Of a stretch of 64,000 nt of DNA, positions 44,928 to 54,372 are shown one piece after another. This stretch comes from Kribbella antiqua (lineage in GTDB: Bacteria; Actinomycetota; Actinomycetes; Propionibacteriales; Kribbellaceae): NCBI RefSeq assembly GCF_004345665.1, contig NZ_SLWR01000013.1:157552-221551 (forward strand), read 5' to 3'. How positions within the stretch are numbered: position 1 is the stretch's first letter; each line of letters opens with the position of its first letter. The position numbers and the translations under genes are program-made. The notes beneath the pieces were generated by a model. The model was not told the origin of the DNA. It saw nothing but the letters and a program-made list of their open reading frames with translations, and made no database searches.

Positions 44928-45938
44928 ATGAATCCCGGACCGGCGCGCCGGCCGACGCAGGCCGACATCGCCCGGCTGGCCGGTGTCAGTCAGGCGACCG
45001 TGTCGCTGGTGCTGAACGAGCGCGACTCCGGCGTCCGGATCAGCCCATCGACGCGGGACCGCGTGCTCGCGGTGATGCGCGAGTGGGGGTACGTCGCGAA
45101 CGCCTCGGCGCGCTCGCTGGCCGGCGGCCGGAACAAGATCCTCGGCGTCTACACGTTCGAAGCGGTGTTCCCGACCACGAGCGGGAACTTCTACTTCCCG
45201 TTCCTGCTCGGCATGGAGCAGGAAGCCGCCGAGCTCGGGTACGACCTACTGCTGTTCACCAGCACCGAAGGCGAGCGGCAGATCTTCCGCGACGGCTCGA
45301 CCCGGCTCTCCCTCGCGGACGGCGCCCTGCTGCTCGGCCGGAACCCGGACACCGAGGAGGTCGAGCAGCTCCGCGACTCCGGCTATCCCTTCGTGTACGT
45401 GGGCCACCAGGAGGTCACCGGCGCGCCGGTGTCGTACGTCGCGGCGGACTACGCCGGCGCGACCCAACAGCTCACCGAGCGGCTGTACGAGCTCGGGCAC
45501 GAACGTGTCGCGTACGCGCGACTCGGCGACGGCGACGCGCAACCGAGCCGTGATCGCGAACGGGGCTTCCGGCAGGGGCGCCGGCAGATGGCGCCGGTCT
45601 GGACACTCGAGTCCGTCGACGAGGTCGAAGGGCTGGTGGCCGAGATTCGGCACGGCGGAATTACCGCCCTGGTGGCTGAGCAGGTCCTGCTCGCCGAGGA
45701 GATCGAGCGGGCGGGTGTGTCGATCCCGGGTGAGCTGAGCGTCGTCGTACTCGGTGACTCGATCGGAGCGCGCCGCGAGGACACGCAGTGGACCGGTCTG
45801 GTGGTTCCGCGCGAGGAGATGGGCCGGCGTGCGACGCGCTTGCTGGTGAGCCAGTTGGAGACCCCAGAGGCAGAGGCCAAGAGCGAGAGCGTGGAGTGCC
45901 CGCTGACGGACGGTACGACGGTCGGGCCGCCGTCGTGA
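44928..45938 (+). CDS. LacI family transcriptional regulator
   Basis: LacI-type repressor of 336 aa leading the glycan operon. The DNA-binding helix-turn-helix is TQADIARLAGVSQATVSLVL (residues 10-29), followed by the hinge SLAGGRNKILGVY and a periplasmic-binding-protein-like effector domain. AGGAGG precedes ATG 44928. The next gene starts in its stop (GTGA), so it is co-transcribed with the transporter and enzymes it probably controls. Both operator copies lie just upstream, supporting autoregulation. Confidence 0.9.
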   Translation: MNPGPARRPTQADIARLAGVSQATVSLVLNERDSGVRISPSTRDRVLAVMREWGYVANASARSLAGGRNKILGVYTFEAVFPTTSGNFYFPFLLGMEQEAAELGYDLLLFTSTEGERQIFRDGSTRLSLADGALLLGRNPDTEEVEQLRDSGYPFVYVGHQEVTGAPVSYVAADYAGATQQLTERLYELGHERVAYARLGDGDAQPSRDRERGFRQGRRQMAPVWTLESVDEVEGLVAEIRHGGITALVAEQVLLAEEIERAGVSIPGELSVVVLGDSIGARREDTQWTGLVVPREEMGRRATRLLVSQLETPEAEAKSESVECPLTDGTTVGPPS

Positions 45939-46864
45939 CGCGCGTCGTCGTGAAGCGGCTGCTCGTCGGCGTACTGGTGATGTGGGGCGCGGCCTCGCTC
46001 ATCTTCGTCATCGTCCGTGCCGCTCCGGGCGATCCGGCCACGCTGTTGCTCGGGCCGGACGCGGCCCCGGACCAGATCCGCGAGCTGACCGCGAAGCTCG
46101 GTCTCGATCGGCCGTTGCCGGTGCAGTACGTGAGCTATCTCGGCGACGTCGTACGGCTGCGCTTCGGCGACTCGTATCTGTTCAACCGGCCCGCGATGGC
46201 CGAGGTGTTCGAACGGATGCCGGCGACCGCCGAGCTGATGCTCGCCTCCACCGCGATCGCGGTGATCGCCGGTCTGACGCTCGGCCTGATCGCGGGTGGA
46301 CGTCCGGGCAAGGTCGTCGACCGGGTGGTGTCCGCGGGCACCATCGCACTGCAGTCGTTCCCGACGTTCTGGTCGGGCATCATGCTGATCCTGATCTTCG
46401 CGCTCGCGCTGCGGCTGCTGCCCAGCGCCGGCTCCGGGACGCCCGCACATTTGGTGCTGCCGGCAATCACCTTGGCGCTCCCGTTCACCGCGACAGTCGC
46501 CCGGCTGACCCGGACCAGCGTCGCGGAGACGATGCGCGAGCAGTACATCAACACGGCCCGATCCAAAGGCCTCACCGAACGGCAGGTGCTGCTCGGCCAC
46601 GCACTGCGCAACTCGCTGATCCCGGTCGTCACGATCATCGGCCTGCACATGGGCGGCCTGATGGGCGGCGCGGTCGTGGTCGAGAACGTCTTCGCCTGGC
46701 CCGGCGTCGGCACGCTGGTCGTGGACGCTGTCGCCAACCGCGACTACACCGTCGTCCAGGCGGCCACCTTCCTCGTCGCCGGCATCGTGATGATCTTCAA
46801 CCTCGCCGCCGACCTGGTCTACTCGCAGCTCGACCCGCGCATCCGGCTGGAGAGTGCGGCATGA
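45935..46864 (+). CDS. ABC transporter permease, DppB type
   Basis: First permease of a peptide/nickel-type ABC importer (309 aa). It has the DppB N-terminus (VVKRLLVGVLVMWGAASLIF, then VRAAPGDPATLL), six hydrophobic segments and the EAA loop REQYINTARSKGLTERQVLL. The frame is open from 45788, but GTG 45935 in the LacI stop is the sensible start. Dpp-type importers in glycan loci can carry oligosaccharides, so the cargo here may be a sugar and not a peptide. Confidence 0.88.
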   Translation: MTRVVVKRLLVGVLVMWGAASLIFVIVRAAPGDPATLLLGPDAAPDQIRELTAKLGLDRPLPVQYVSYLGDVVRLRFGDSYLFNRPAMAEVFERMPATAELMLASTAIAVIAGLTLGLIAGGRPGKVVDRVVSAGTIALQSFPTFWSGIMLILIFALALRLLPSAGSGTPAHLVLPAITLALPFTATVARLTRTSVAETMREQYINTARSKGLTERQVLLGHALRNSLIPVVTIIGLHMGGLMGGAVVVENVFAWPGVGTLVVDAVANRDYTVVQAATFLVAGIVMIFNLAADLVYSQLDPRIRLESAA

Positions 46865-47667
46865 AGACGTGGCTGAGCCGGATCCCGTACGTCGTGCTCA
46901 CGTTCTACGCTGCCGTCGCCGTCATCGGCCCACTGCTGATCGACTACAACCCGGTGCGCACCGATCTCGGCCACCGGCTGCTCAAGCCCGGCGCGACCGC
47001 GTGGTTCGGCACCGACGGTCTCGGCCGCGACGTCTTCGCCCAGGTCGTGTATGGCGCGCGTACATCAGTGCTGATCGGTGTCTCGACGGTCGTCGTCTCC
47101 GCCGTCGTGGGTACGTCGATCGGCACGGTGGCCGGCTACTTCCGCGGCTGGCTGGACACCGTGTTGTCCCGCGGCATCGACATTCTCCTCGCGTTTCCCG
47201 CGATCCTGCTGGCGATCGTGATCGCGGGCTCGTTCCAGCGCAGTGTCGTCGTGGTGGTCGGTGCGTTGTCGGCGACCGCATGGATCTCGTTCGCCCGCGT
47301 CACCCGCGGTACGGCGCTCTCGGTCCGCGAACGAGCCTGGGTCGACGCGGCCCGGGTGCTCGGCGTACGTCGTAGGTTCATCCTCGTCCGGCATGTGTTG
47401 CCGTTCACGGCCGGGCCGGTGGTCGCGTTGGCCACGCTGGAGTTCGCCCTCGTCGTACTGGCCGAGGCTGGCCTCAGCTTCCTCGGCATCGGCCTGCCCA
47501 ACTCGGCCGTGTCCTGGGGCCAGACCATTGCCAACGGCAAGCAATACCTCGCCACCGCCTGGTGGATCTCCGCCCTGCCAGGCATCGCACTGTCGCTGCT
47601 GATCGTCAACATCGGGATCCTCGGCGACCAGCTCACCGCCCGCTTCGGCCGCGGTCAACTCAGGTGA
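46861..47667 (+). CDS. ABC transporter permease, DppC type
   Basis: Second permease (268 aa) of the same importer, starting in the previous stop (ATGA). DppC features: a lone N-terminal helix, then GTDGLGRDVFAQVVYGARTS, and the EAA loop RERAWVDAARVLGVRRRFIL before GLSFLGIGLPNSAVSWG. Pairs with the DppB-type subunit to form the membrane channel. Confidence 0.9.
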   Translation: MKTWLSRIPYVVLTFYAAVAVIGPLLIDYNPVRTDLGHRLLKPGATAWFGTDGLGRDVFAQVVYGARTSVLIGVSTVVVSAVVGTSIGTVAGYFRGWLDTVLSRGIDILLAFPAILLAIVIAGSFQRSVVVVVGALSATAWISFARVTRGTALSVRERAWVDAARVLGVRRRFILVRHVLPFTAGPVVALATLEFALVVLAEAGLSFLGIGLPNSAVSWGQTIANGKQYLATAWWISALPGIALSLLIVNIGILGDQLTARFGRGQLR

Positions 47668-47695
47668 TCCCGTTCCAGACAGAAGGAAGACGCGC

Positions 47696-49201
47696 ATGAC
47701 CAGATCACGACTACTGGGCCTCGTGCTGGCGACCGCACTTGCGCTGACCGGCTGCGGCGCCACCAGCGGTGGCAGTGACAGCGGCAAGAGTGAAATCACC
47801 GTCGCCGGGACCTACCCGATCCAGAACCTCGACCCGGCCAGCCCGGCGGGCGGTGGCAACACCGGCACGAACCTGGTCGCGCAGGAGATCTTCAGCCGGC
47901 TGGTGCGGCCGAAGCAGGACGGCAGCGTCGAAGGCGACCTCGCCACCGACTGGAAGTCGAACAGCACCGCAACGGAGTGGACGTTCAACCTGCGCTCAGG
48001 CACGAAGTTCAGCCACGGCTCGGCACTCACCGCCAACGACGTGGCCGCATCGTTCAAGCGGCTGCTCGACCTCCAGAGTACGAACGCGAAGAACTTCTCC
48101 GGCTACACGATGACCGCTCCGTCGGACACCCAGGTGGTGCTCAAGGCGCCCAAGCCGGACGCCTCGATCCCGCACAAGCTGGTCATCTTCTACGTCGTGC
48201 CGGCCAAGGTCACTGGTGAGGACCCTGACTTCTTCAAGAGCCCGGTCGGCTCGGGACCGTTCAAGCTGCAGAAGTTCGACCCGTCCGGCACGGTCGACCT
48301 GGTGCCGAACCCGAACTACTACGGTGGCGCGCCCAAGCTCGACAAGGTGACGTTCAAGACGATGCCGGAGCTCGCAGCCCGGATGACCGCCCTGCGCACC
48401 GGCGAAGCGGACCTGATCTGGGGCATCCCGGACGATCAGCTGCCGCAGTTGCAGAGCGAGTCCAACCTGTCCGTCGAGACGGTGCAAAGCACTGCAGTCT
48501 TCACCATGTGGTTCAACTCCGGCGAGCCGGCGTTGCGTGACGCCAAGGTACGGCGAGCACTGTGGCAGGCCGTCGACTTCCCGACCATCATCAAGCAGCT
48601 GTACCCGCAGACCGGCACCTTGGCCGATTCCCCGATCTCGCCGGTCACCCTCGGATACGTCAAGCAGGAGCCGGTCAAGTACGACCCGGCCGCGGCGAAG
48701 GCGGCGCTGACCGCGGCCGGCTTCGACTTCTCCAAGAAGCTCCGGCTGCAGTTCGCCAACGCCGAGTTCCGTCCGTTCAACCAGGCGGTCGTCTCCGACC
48801 TGCAGAAGATCGGCGTCCAGGTCGACCCGCTGGAGAAGGAACAGGCCGTCTTCACCAAGGACCTGCTGGCGATGAACTGGGACGTCAACTTCCAGCAGCT
48901 GTCCAACCCGACGTACGACGCCGCGAACACGCTCGGCCGGTTGTACACCTGCGAGGCCAAGCGCAACGGCTACTGCAACCCTTCGTTGGACAAGCTTCTC
49001 GCGGCAGCGGTCGCGACGCCGGATGAAGCAGAGCGGACGCGGCTGTACGGCGAGGCGGGCAAGATCATCTGGGACGACGCGGTCGGCATGTTCCCGATGG
49101 CGGTGAAGTACGCCTACGCGTTCAACAAGCGCCTCACCGGCTTCACCCCCGACCCGAACGGCCTCCCCGACTTCGCCAAGGTCCAGGTCTCCGGCTCATG
49201 A
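47696..49201 (+). CDS. ABC transporter substrate-binding lipoprotein, DppA/OppA family
   Basis: Solute-binding protein (family 5) of 501 aa. The signal peptide ends in a lipobox (LALTGC), so it is anchored outside the membrane. Typical blocks: FSRLVRPKQDGSVEGDLATD, WTFNLRSGTKFSHGSALTA, and RRALWQAVDFPTIIKQLYP. It sits 28 bp after DppC, with gaaggaag before ATG 47696. Family 5 proteins mostly bind peptides, but some bind oligosaccharides or sialic acid-like sugars. Confidence 0.9.
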   Translation: MTRSRLLGLVLATALALTGCGATSGGSDSGKSEITVAGTYPIQNLDPASPAGGGNTGTNLVAQEIFSRLVRPKQDGSVEGDLATDWKSNSTATEWTFNLRSGTKFSHGSALTANDVAASFKRLLDLQSTNAKNFSGYTMTAPSDTQVVLKAPKPDASIPHKLVIFYVVPAKVTGEDPDFFKSPVGSGPFKLQKFDPSGTVDLVPNPNYYGGAPKLDKVTFKTMPELAARMTALRTGEADLIWGIPDDQLPQLQSESNLSVETVQSTAVFTMWFNSGEPALRDAKVRRALWQAVDFPTIIKQLYPQTGTLADSPISPVTLGYVKQEPVKYDPAAAKAALTAAGFDFSKKLRLQFANAEFRPFNQAVVSDLQKIGVQVDPLEKEQAVFTKDLLAMNWDVNFQQLSNPTYDAANTLGRLYTCEAKRNGYCNPSLDKLLAAAVATPDEAERTRLYGEAGKIIWDDAVGMFPMAVKYAYAFNKRLTGFTPDPNGLPDFAKVQVSGS

Positions 49202-50160
49202 CGGACGCTCTGGAGGTGGCCGGGCTGGTCGTCGACCTGCCCGGCCGCGGGGGTCCGGTGCGGGTTGTCGATGACGTGTCGTTCGACATCCCGGCTGCGA
49301 CCACGGTCGGGCTGATCGGGGAGTCCGGCAGTGGCAAGACGATGACGGCGAACGCGGTGATCGATCTGCTGCCCTCCGGCGCAACAACTGGCGGCTCGCT
49401 GCGGTGGCGGGGCGAGGAGCTGTTGCGGGCGTCGCGGGCGCGGCGGAGGCAGGTGCGCGGGCATGAGATCGCGATGATCTTCCAGGATCCGCTCGCCGCG
49501 CTGAACCCGACCCAGACCGTCGGCCGTCAGGTCGGGGAGATCTTGCGGCGGGCCGGACAGTCACCTCAGCAGGTCCGCAGCCGGGTGATCGAGCTGCTCG
49601 ACCGCGCCGGAATCCCGGAGCCGGCCGCGCGGCTCCGCAGTTATCCGCACGAGTTCTCCGGCGGGATGAGACAGCGCGCGATGATCGCGCTGGCCTTGGC
49701 CGGCAGCCCGGCGCTGCTCCTGGCCGATGAGCCCACGACCGCACTGGACGTCACTGTGCAGGCGCGCATCCTGCGGCTGCTTCGGGACATCCAGGAGGAC
49801 GAGGGACTCGCGATGCTCCTGGTCAGCCACGATCTCCGCGTCGTTGCCCACGTCGCCCATCAGGTCGTGGTCATGTACGCCGGTCGTGTCGCCGAGCGTG
49901 GGCCGACGAGCGCCGTACTTCGTGAGCCGGCGCATCCTTACACCCGGGCTTTGGTGGACAGCGTGCCTGCGGTGCGGACTCGTACTGCGCTCGCGCATCC
50001 GTTGCCTGGGACACCGGCGACGCCGGCGAATCGGCCGTCTGGGTGTGCGTTTCATCCGCGTTGTCCGATCGCGCGCGAGGTTTGCAGGGTTGAGCAGCCT
50101 TCGGTCAGGTCCGTCGGATCCGGTCGCTGGGCCGCGTGTCACTTCGCTGAGGAGGCTTGA
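49198..50160 (+). CDS. ABC transporter ATPase, DppD type
   Basis: ATP-binding subunit (320 aa) of the importer. Walker A GESGSGKTMT, Q loop IFQDPLAALNP, signature FSGGMRQRAMI, Walker B LLLADEPTTALD and the switch His in LLVSHDL are all present. The C-terminal oligopeptide-transporter motif with cysteines (GCAFHPRCPIAREVC) is typical of DppD and can hold an iron-sulfur cluster. Starts in the stop of the binding protein gene. Confidence 0.92.
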   Translation: MTDALEVAGLVVDLPGRGGPVRVVDDVSFDIPAATTVGLIGESGSGKTMTANAVIDLLPSGATTGGSLRWRGEELLRASRARRRQVRGHEIAMIFQDPLAALNPTQTVGRQVGEILRRAGQSPQQVRSRVIELLDRAGIPEPAARLRSYPHEFSGGMRQRAMIALALAGSPALLLADEPTTALDVTVQARILRLLRDIQEDEGLAMLLVSHDLRVVAHVAHQVVVMYAGRVAERGPTSAVLREPAHPYTRALVDSVPAVRTRTALAHPLPGTPATPANRPSGCAFHPRCPIAREVCRVEQPSVRSVGSGRWAACHFAEEA

Positions 50161-50915
50161 TGCTGGAAGTGCGCGACCTTCGGGTCCGGTTCGGTCGGTT
50201 CACGGCTGTTGATGGAGTCAGCCTGAGTGTGGGGCCGGACGAGACTGTTGGGTTGGTCGGGGAGTCCGGCTCGGGCAAGACGACTGTGGCCCGGGCTGTC
50301 GTTGGGCTGGTCCGGCCGGAGTCCGGTTCGGTGTTGTTCGACGGCGCTCCGCTGGGGCCGGTCGGTCGTCGGCCCGCGTCGTTGCAGCGCGCCGTACAGA
50401 TGGTGTTTCAGGATCCGCGATCCTCGCTCAACCCGCGGATGAGTGTGTCGGCGATCATCGACGAGGCGTGGCGGACGCATCCGTCGTCGGCTCCGTCGGG
50501 CGACCGTACGACGGCATTGCACAGCGTGCTGGACGATGTCGGACTGGATTCGAGCGTTGCCCGGCATCGCGCGGGCGAGCTGTCTGGCGGGCAGTGTCAG
50601 CGGGTCAGCATCGCGCGTGCGCTCGCCGTGAAGCCGCGGCTGCTGGTGTGTGACGAGGCCGTGTCCGCGCTGGACGTCTCGGTCCAGGCGCAGATCCTCC
50701 GGCTGCTGGTCGATCTGCAGCAGCGGCATCACCTGGCCATGTTGTTCATCTCCCACGACCTCGGGGTCGTCCACCAGATCGCGGACCGGATCGCTGTGAT
50801 GCGCCGCGGCGTCCTGGTCGAGGAGGGTCCGGCGACCGACGTACTGGGCGCTCCGCAGCACGAGTACACCCGCAGTCTCCTCGACGCCGCCCTCGAACTG
50901 ACCAGGGAATCATGA
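50160..50915 (+). CDS. ABC transporter ATPase, DppF type
   Basis: Second ATPase (251 aa) forming a heterodimer with the DppD-type subunit. Walker A GESGSGKTTVA, Q loop VFQDPRSSLNPRM, signature LSGGQCQRVSI, Walker B LLVCDEAVSALD and switch LFISHDLGV. It lacks the usual C-terminal Cys extension of longer DppF proteins (about 320 aa). ATG 50160 is the last base of the previous stop, with GGAGG four bases ahead. Confidence 0.9.
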   Translation: MLEVRDLRVRFGRFTAVDGVSLSVGPDETVGLVGESGSGKTTVARAVVGLVRPESGSVLFDGAPLGPVGRRPASLQRAVQMVFQDPRSSLNPRMSVSAIIDEAWRTHPSSAPSGDRTTALHSVLDDVGLDSSVARHRAGELSGGQCQRVSIARALAVKPRLLVCDEAVSALDVSVQAQILRLLVDLQQRHHLAMLFISHDLGVVHQIADRIAVMRRGVLVEEGPATDVLGAPQHEYTRSLLDAALELTRES

Positions 50916-52771
50916 CTGCATACGAAGATATCCAGTGGGAGCTCGCGCGCGGATGGAACACCTGGGACACGCGGAGTGTGCTCACCCAGGTGCTGTTGCC
51001 TGATGCGTTGGGGCTGTCGTTCGGCCTGAAGGAGTACTACCGCGGTACGTCGTTGCGTACGGCCCAGATCGGGCGTCGTACCGAAGGCGCCGAGGTCGTC
51101 ACTCTGGGGCCGCACGCGTATGACGGCAGCTATACCGAGACGACCGTGTCGTGGGCAGGCGTCACGATCCGCGTGCAGACGGCTCATGTAGACGGCGATC
51201 TCGTGGTGCTGGTGACACCGACGGCCAACCAGCAGAAGAGCGCACTCCTGACCATTGCCGTCGGCTACTTGTGGAACCGCCCAGGAACCGTCAGCCGCAC
51301 CGGCGACGTGACGACGGCGGCCGCGCCCGGCCGCACCGGCGATCGGATCACAGCCGTCGGCCCGGCCGGCACGATCGAGGTCTACGCGACCGCCCCTCAG
51401 GTCGACGATCCTTATGTCGACATCGATGGGCCATACCTTGCGCTCGAGCTGACGGGCGCCGTCGGGGTCAGCACCGGACGCGCGCGGGACCTGCGCGAGA
51501 TCGCGTCGATTGTCGACAATGCTTCTTTAGACAGTGGAGACCCGCACGCTGAGATCGTCCGCGACGCTATCTCGTGGAACACGATCTATGAGCCGTCGAA
51601 GTCCCGGGTGATCACCACCGTCAGCCGATTGTGGAATGTCGGCAAACGCGGCGGCTACGCACTCTTCTGCTGGGACGCGTTCTTCAACGCGCTACTCGCG
51701 GCCGTGTCGAGCAAAGAGCTTGCCTACGTCAACACGATCGAGATGCTCCGCGCCCGGACGCCGGAGGGTTTCGTCCCGAACGTCGAGCAAGGCACCGGCC
51801 GCAAGACGTACGACGGCTCACAGCCGCCGGTCGGTTCACTGGTGGTGCTCGAACTTCATCGCCGATTCGGTGATCGCTGGTTCCTGGCGGAGACGTTCGA
51901 CACGCTGCTGAGCTGGAACCGCTGGTGGTGGCGGGTTCGCCGGGACGGCGACCTGCTCTGTGCCGGGTCGACGTACTTCGATCCGGAATTCCCTTCGCCG
52001 CAAGACATTCCACGGATCCATCAGCACTTCGGTGCGACCTGCGAGACGGGCTGGGATGGTCATCCGGTCTTCGAGGACGTGCCGTTCGACCAGACCAAGA
52101 GCCTGCTGGCCGCGCACGACGTCGGGATGAACAGCCTGTACGCCGCCGACTGCGAGGCACTGGCCGAGATCGCGGACCTCCTGGGCTTCGGTGAGACGGC
52201 GGCGGAGTTGCGCGAGCGGCACGAGGTCGTCGTACGGGCTCTCGAGTCGTTGTGGGACGAGACGCGGGGGATGTACCGCAGCCGTCGTACGGACACCGGA
52301 TTGTTGACCGAGCGATTGTCGACAATGAGCTTCTATCCGTTGCTCGCCGGAGTCGGAGTAGGCGAGCGGTCGGCCCGGATGATCGCCGAGCATCTGCTGC
52401 CGGACGACGGGTTCGGCGGCGAGTGGATCCTGCCGACGTCGCCGCGGTACGAACCGATCGAACTGAAGGAGACCAGCTATTGGGAAGGCCGGGCCTGGCC
52501 GCCGGTCAACTTCCTTGTCTACCTGGGTTTGCTGCGGGCAGGTGAGAAGGACGCGGCCGCGTGGCTGGCCGACGGTAGCTCGCGACTCGTTCTGAAGGAG
52601 TGGAACGAGCACCGGCATGTGCACGAGAACTACTCCAGCGTCCACGGCGGTGCGTGCGACAAACCGAACAGCGAGCCGTTCCAGACGTGGGGTGCGCTGC
52701 TCAGCCTGATCGCGCTGATGGAACGCGGCGAAGTGCCGTTCTTCAACAATGACGGAGGGAATGCGGTATGA
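50912..52771 (+). CDS. GH63-like (alpha/alpha)6 glycoside hydrolase (MGH1 type)
   Basis: Cytoplasmic glycoside hydrolase of 619 aa; the C-terminal 420 residues form an (alpha/alpha)6 barrel like the GH63 / mannosylglycerate hydrolase group. Key blocks: KRGGYALFCWDAFFNALL with a candidate acid Asp, NVEQGTGRKTYDGSQPP, and ELKETSYWEGRAWPPVNF with a candidate Glu. The N-terminal 200 residues are strand-rich. Starts in the DppF stop (ATGA). It probably cleaves the imported oligosaccharide; the linkage is unknown. Confidence 0.8.
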   Translation: MTAYEDIQWELARGWNTWDTRSVLTQVLLPDALGLSFGLKEYYRGTSLRTAQIGRRTEGAEVVTLGPHAYDGSYTETTVSWAGVTIRVQTAHVDGDLVVLVTPTANQQKSALLTIAVGYLWNRPGTVSRTGDVTTAAAPGRTGDRITAVGPAGTIEVYATAPQVDDPYVDIDGPYLALELTGAVGVSTGRARDLREIASIVDNASLDSGDPHAEIVRDAISWNTIYEPSKSRVITTVSRLWNVGKRGGYALFCWDAFFNALLAAVSSKELAYVNTIEMLRARTPEGFVPNVEQGTGRKTYDGSQPPVGSLVVLELHRRFGDRWFLAETFDTLLSWNRWWWRVRRDGDLLCAGSTYFDPEFPSPQDIPRIHQHFGATCETGWDGHPVFEDVPFDQTKSLLAAHDVGMNSLYAADCEALAEIADLLGFGETAAELRERHEVVVRALESLWDETRGMYRSRRTDTGLLTERLSTMSFYPLLAGVGVGERSARMIAEHLLPDDGFGGEWILPTSPRYEPIELKETSYWEGRAWPPVNFLVYLGLLRAGEKDAAAWLADGSSRLVLKEWNEHRHVHENYSSVHGGACDKPNSEPFQTWGALLSLIALMERGEVPFFNNDGGNAV

Positions 52772-54372
52772 CGACTGCCGAGGCCGAGGTTCTGATCGTC
52801 GGGGGCGGGATGGGCGGCGTCGCGGCGGCGTTGGCCGCGTTGCGGCGTGGCCGTACCGTCCTGCTCACCGAGGAGACCGATTGGCTCGGCGGGCAGTTGA
52901 CCAGCCAGGGGGTGCCGCCGGACGAGCACGCGTGGATCGAGCAGTTCGGGTCGACACGCTCGTACCGCAAGCTGCGCGAGGCGATCCGCGACCACTACCG
53001 CAGGTGGTACCCGCTGACCGCGGAGGCGATGGAGGCGACTGACCTGAACCCGGGGCAGGGGACGGTGAGCCGGCTGTGCCACGAGCCGCGGGTGGCGGCC
53101 GCGGTGCTGTCGGCGATGGTGGGGCCGTACGTCGCCGCGGGCCGGTTGACGATCCACTATCTGCATCGGCCGGTGGCGGCCGAGGTGGATGGTGATCGGG
53201 TGACCGCGGTGACGTTCGCCGGCCCTGACGACTCGGTGCTCCATGCCAGCGCGCCGTACGTGCTGGACGCGACGGAGTTGGGGGACCTGCTCGAGTTGGC
53301 CGGAATCGAGCACGTCACCGGGTTCGAGTCGGCCGCGGAAACCGGTGAGCCGAGCGCGCCCGCGGAGGCGCAGCCGGACAACATGCAGGCGTTCTCCTGG
53401 GTACTCGCGGTCGAGCATCGCGAGGGTGAGGACCACACGATCGACCGCCCGGATCAGTACGGGTTCTGGCGCGACTTCCGACCGCCCTTCTGGCCGGACC
53501 GCCTGCTCAGCCTGGTCGCTCCGGATCCGCGCACGTTGGAGCCGGTACGACGTACGTTCGTGCCGCACGCGTCGTCGGGGTGGGTGGTCGCTGATCAGAG
53601 TCTCAGCCCTGGTGACAAGGACCTGTGGTTGTTCAGGCGGATCGTGTGCCGCGAGATGTTCCAGCCCGGGTTCGCGACGAGCGACGTGACGATTGTCAAC
53701 TGGCCGATGATCGACTATCTGCCCGGTCCGCTGATCGGGGTGTCCGACGACGAGCGGGCCAAGCATCTCGACGGCGCCCGGAATCAGTCGCTCAGCATGT
53801 TGTACTGGCTGCAGACCGAGGCGCCGCGGCCCGACGGCGGCACGGGCTGGCCCGGGCTGCGACTGCGGCCGGACGTGATGGGGACTACCGACGGCTTGGC
53901 GAAGGCGCCGTACATCCGGGAGTCCCGGCGGATCCGGGCCCGCCGTACGGTCGTCGAGCATGATCTGTCGCTGGCGGTCCGCGGTGATCGCGGTGCGGTG
54001 GAGTATCCGGACAGCGTGGGGGTCGGGATGTACCGGATCGACCTGCACCCGTCGACAGGTGGAGACAACTACATCGACGTGGCGAGCTGTCCGTTCCAGA
54101 TTCCGCTGGGTGCGTTGCTGCCGGTCCGGGTCCGGAATGTGGTTGCTGCGGGCAAGAACCTTGGGACGACGCACATCACCAATGGCTGCTATCGGCTGCA
54201 CCCGGTCGAGTGGAACGTCGGCGAGGCCGCTGGTGCGCTGGCGGCGTACTGTCTGGAGAACAAGCTCGAGCCGTCCCAGGTGTACGACGATTCCGCCGTA
54301 CTGGAAAGGTTTCAGGCTTCGCTTGTTGCCGACGGCTTCGAGTTGGCATGGCCGCAGGTTCGGGGGTACTGA
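52768..54372 (+). CDS. FAD-dependent oxidoreductase
   Basis: FAD-binding oxidoreductase of 534 aa in the group of FAD enzymes often found in carbohydrate loci. The FAD loop AEVLIVGGGMGGVAAALAAL and the second nucleotide segment LLTEETDWLGGQLTSQGVPP are clear; the C-terminal part has NYIDVASCPFQIPLGALLP and VVAAGKNLGTTHITNGCYR. Starts in the previous stop (ATGA). It may oxidise a sugar or sugar acid before the lyase step. Confidence 0.82.
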   Translation: MTTAEAEVLIVGGGMGGVAAALAALRRGRTVLLTEETDWLGGQLTSQGVPPDEHAWIEQFGSTRSYRKLREAIRDHYRRWYPLTAEAMEATDLNPGQGTVSRLCHEPRVAAAVLSAMVGPYVAAGRLTIHYLHRPVAAEVDGDRVTAVTFAGPDDSVLHASAPYVLDATELGDLLELAGIEHVTGFESAAETGEPSAPAEAQPDNMQAFSWVLAVEHREGEDHTIDRPDQYGFWRDFRPPFWPDRLLSLVAPDPRTLEPVRRTFVPHASSGWVVADQSLSPGDKDLWLFRRIVCREMFQPGFATSDVTIVNWPMIDYLPGPLIGVSDDERAKHLDGARNQSLSMLYWLQTEAPRPDGGTGWPGLRLRPDVMGTTDGLAKAPYIRESRRIRARRTVVEHDLSLAVRGDRGAVEYPDSVGVGMYRIDLHPSTGGDNYIDVASCPFQIPLGALLPVRVRNVVAAGKNLGTTHITNGCYRLHPVEWNVGEAAGALAAYCLENKLEPSQVYDDSAVLERFQASLVADGFELAWPQVRGY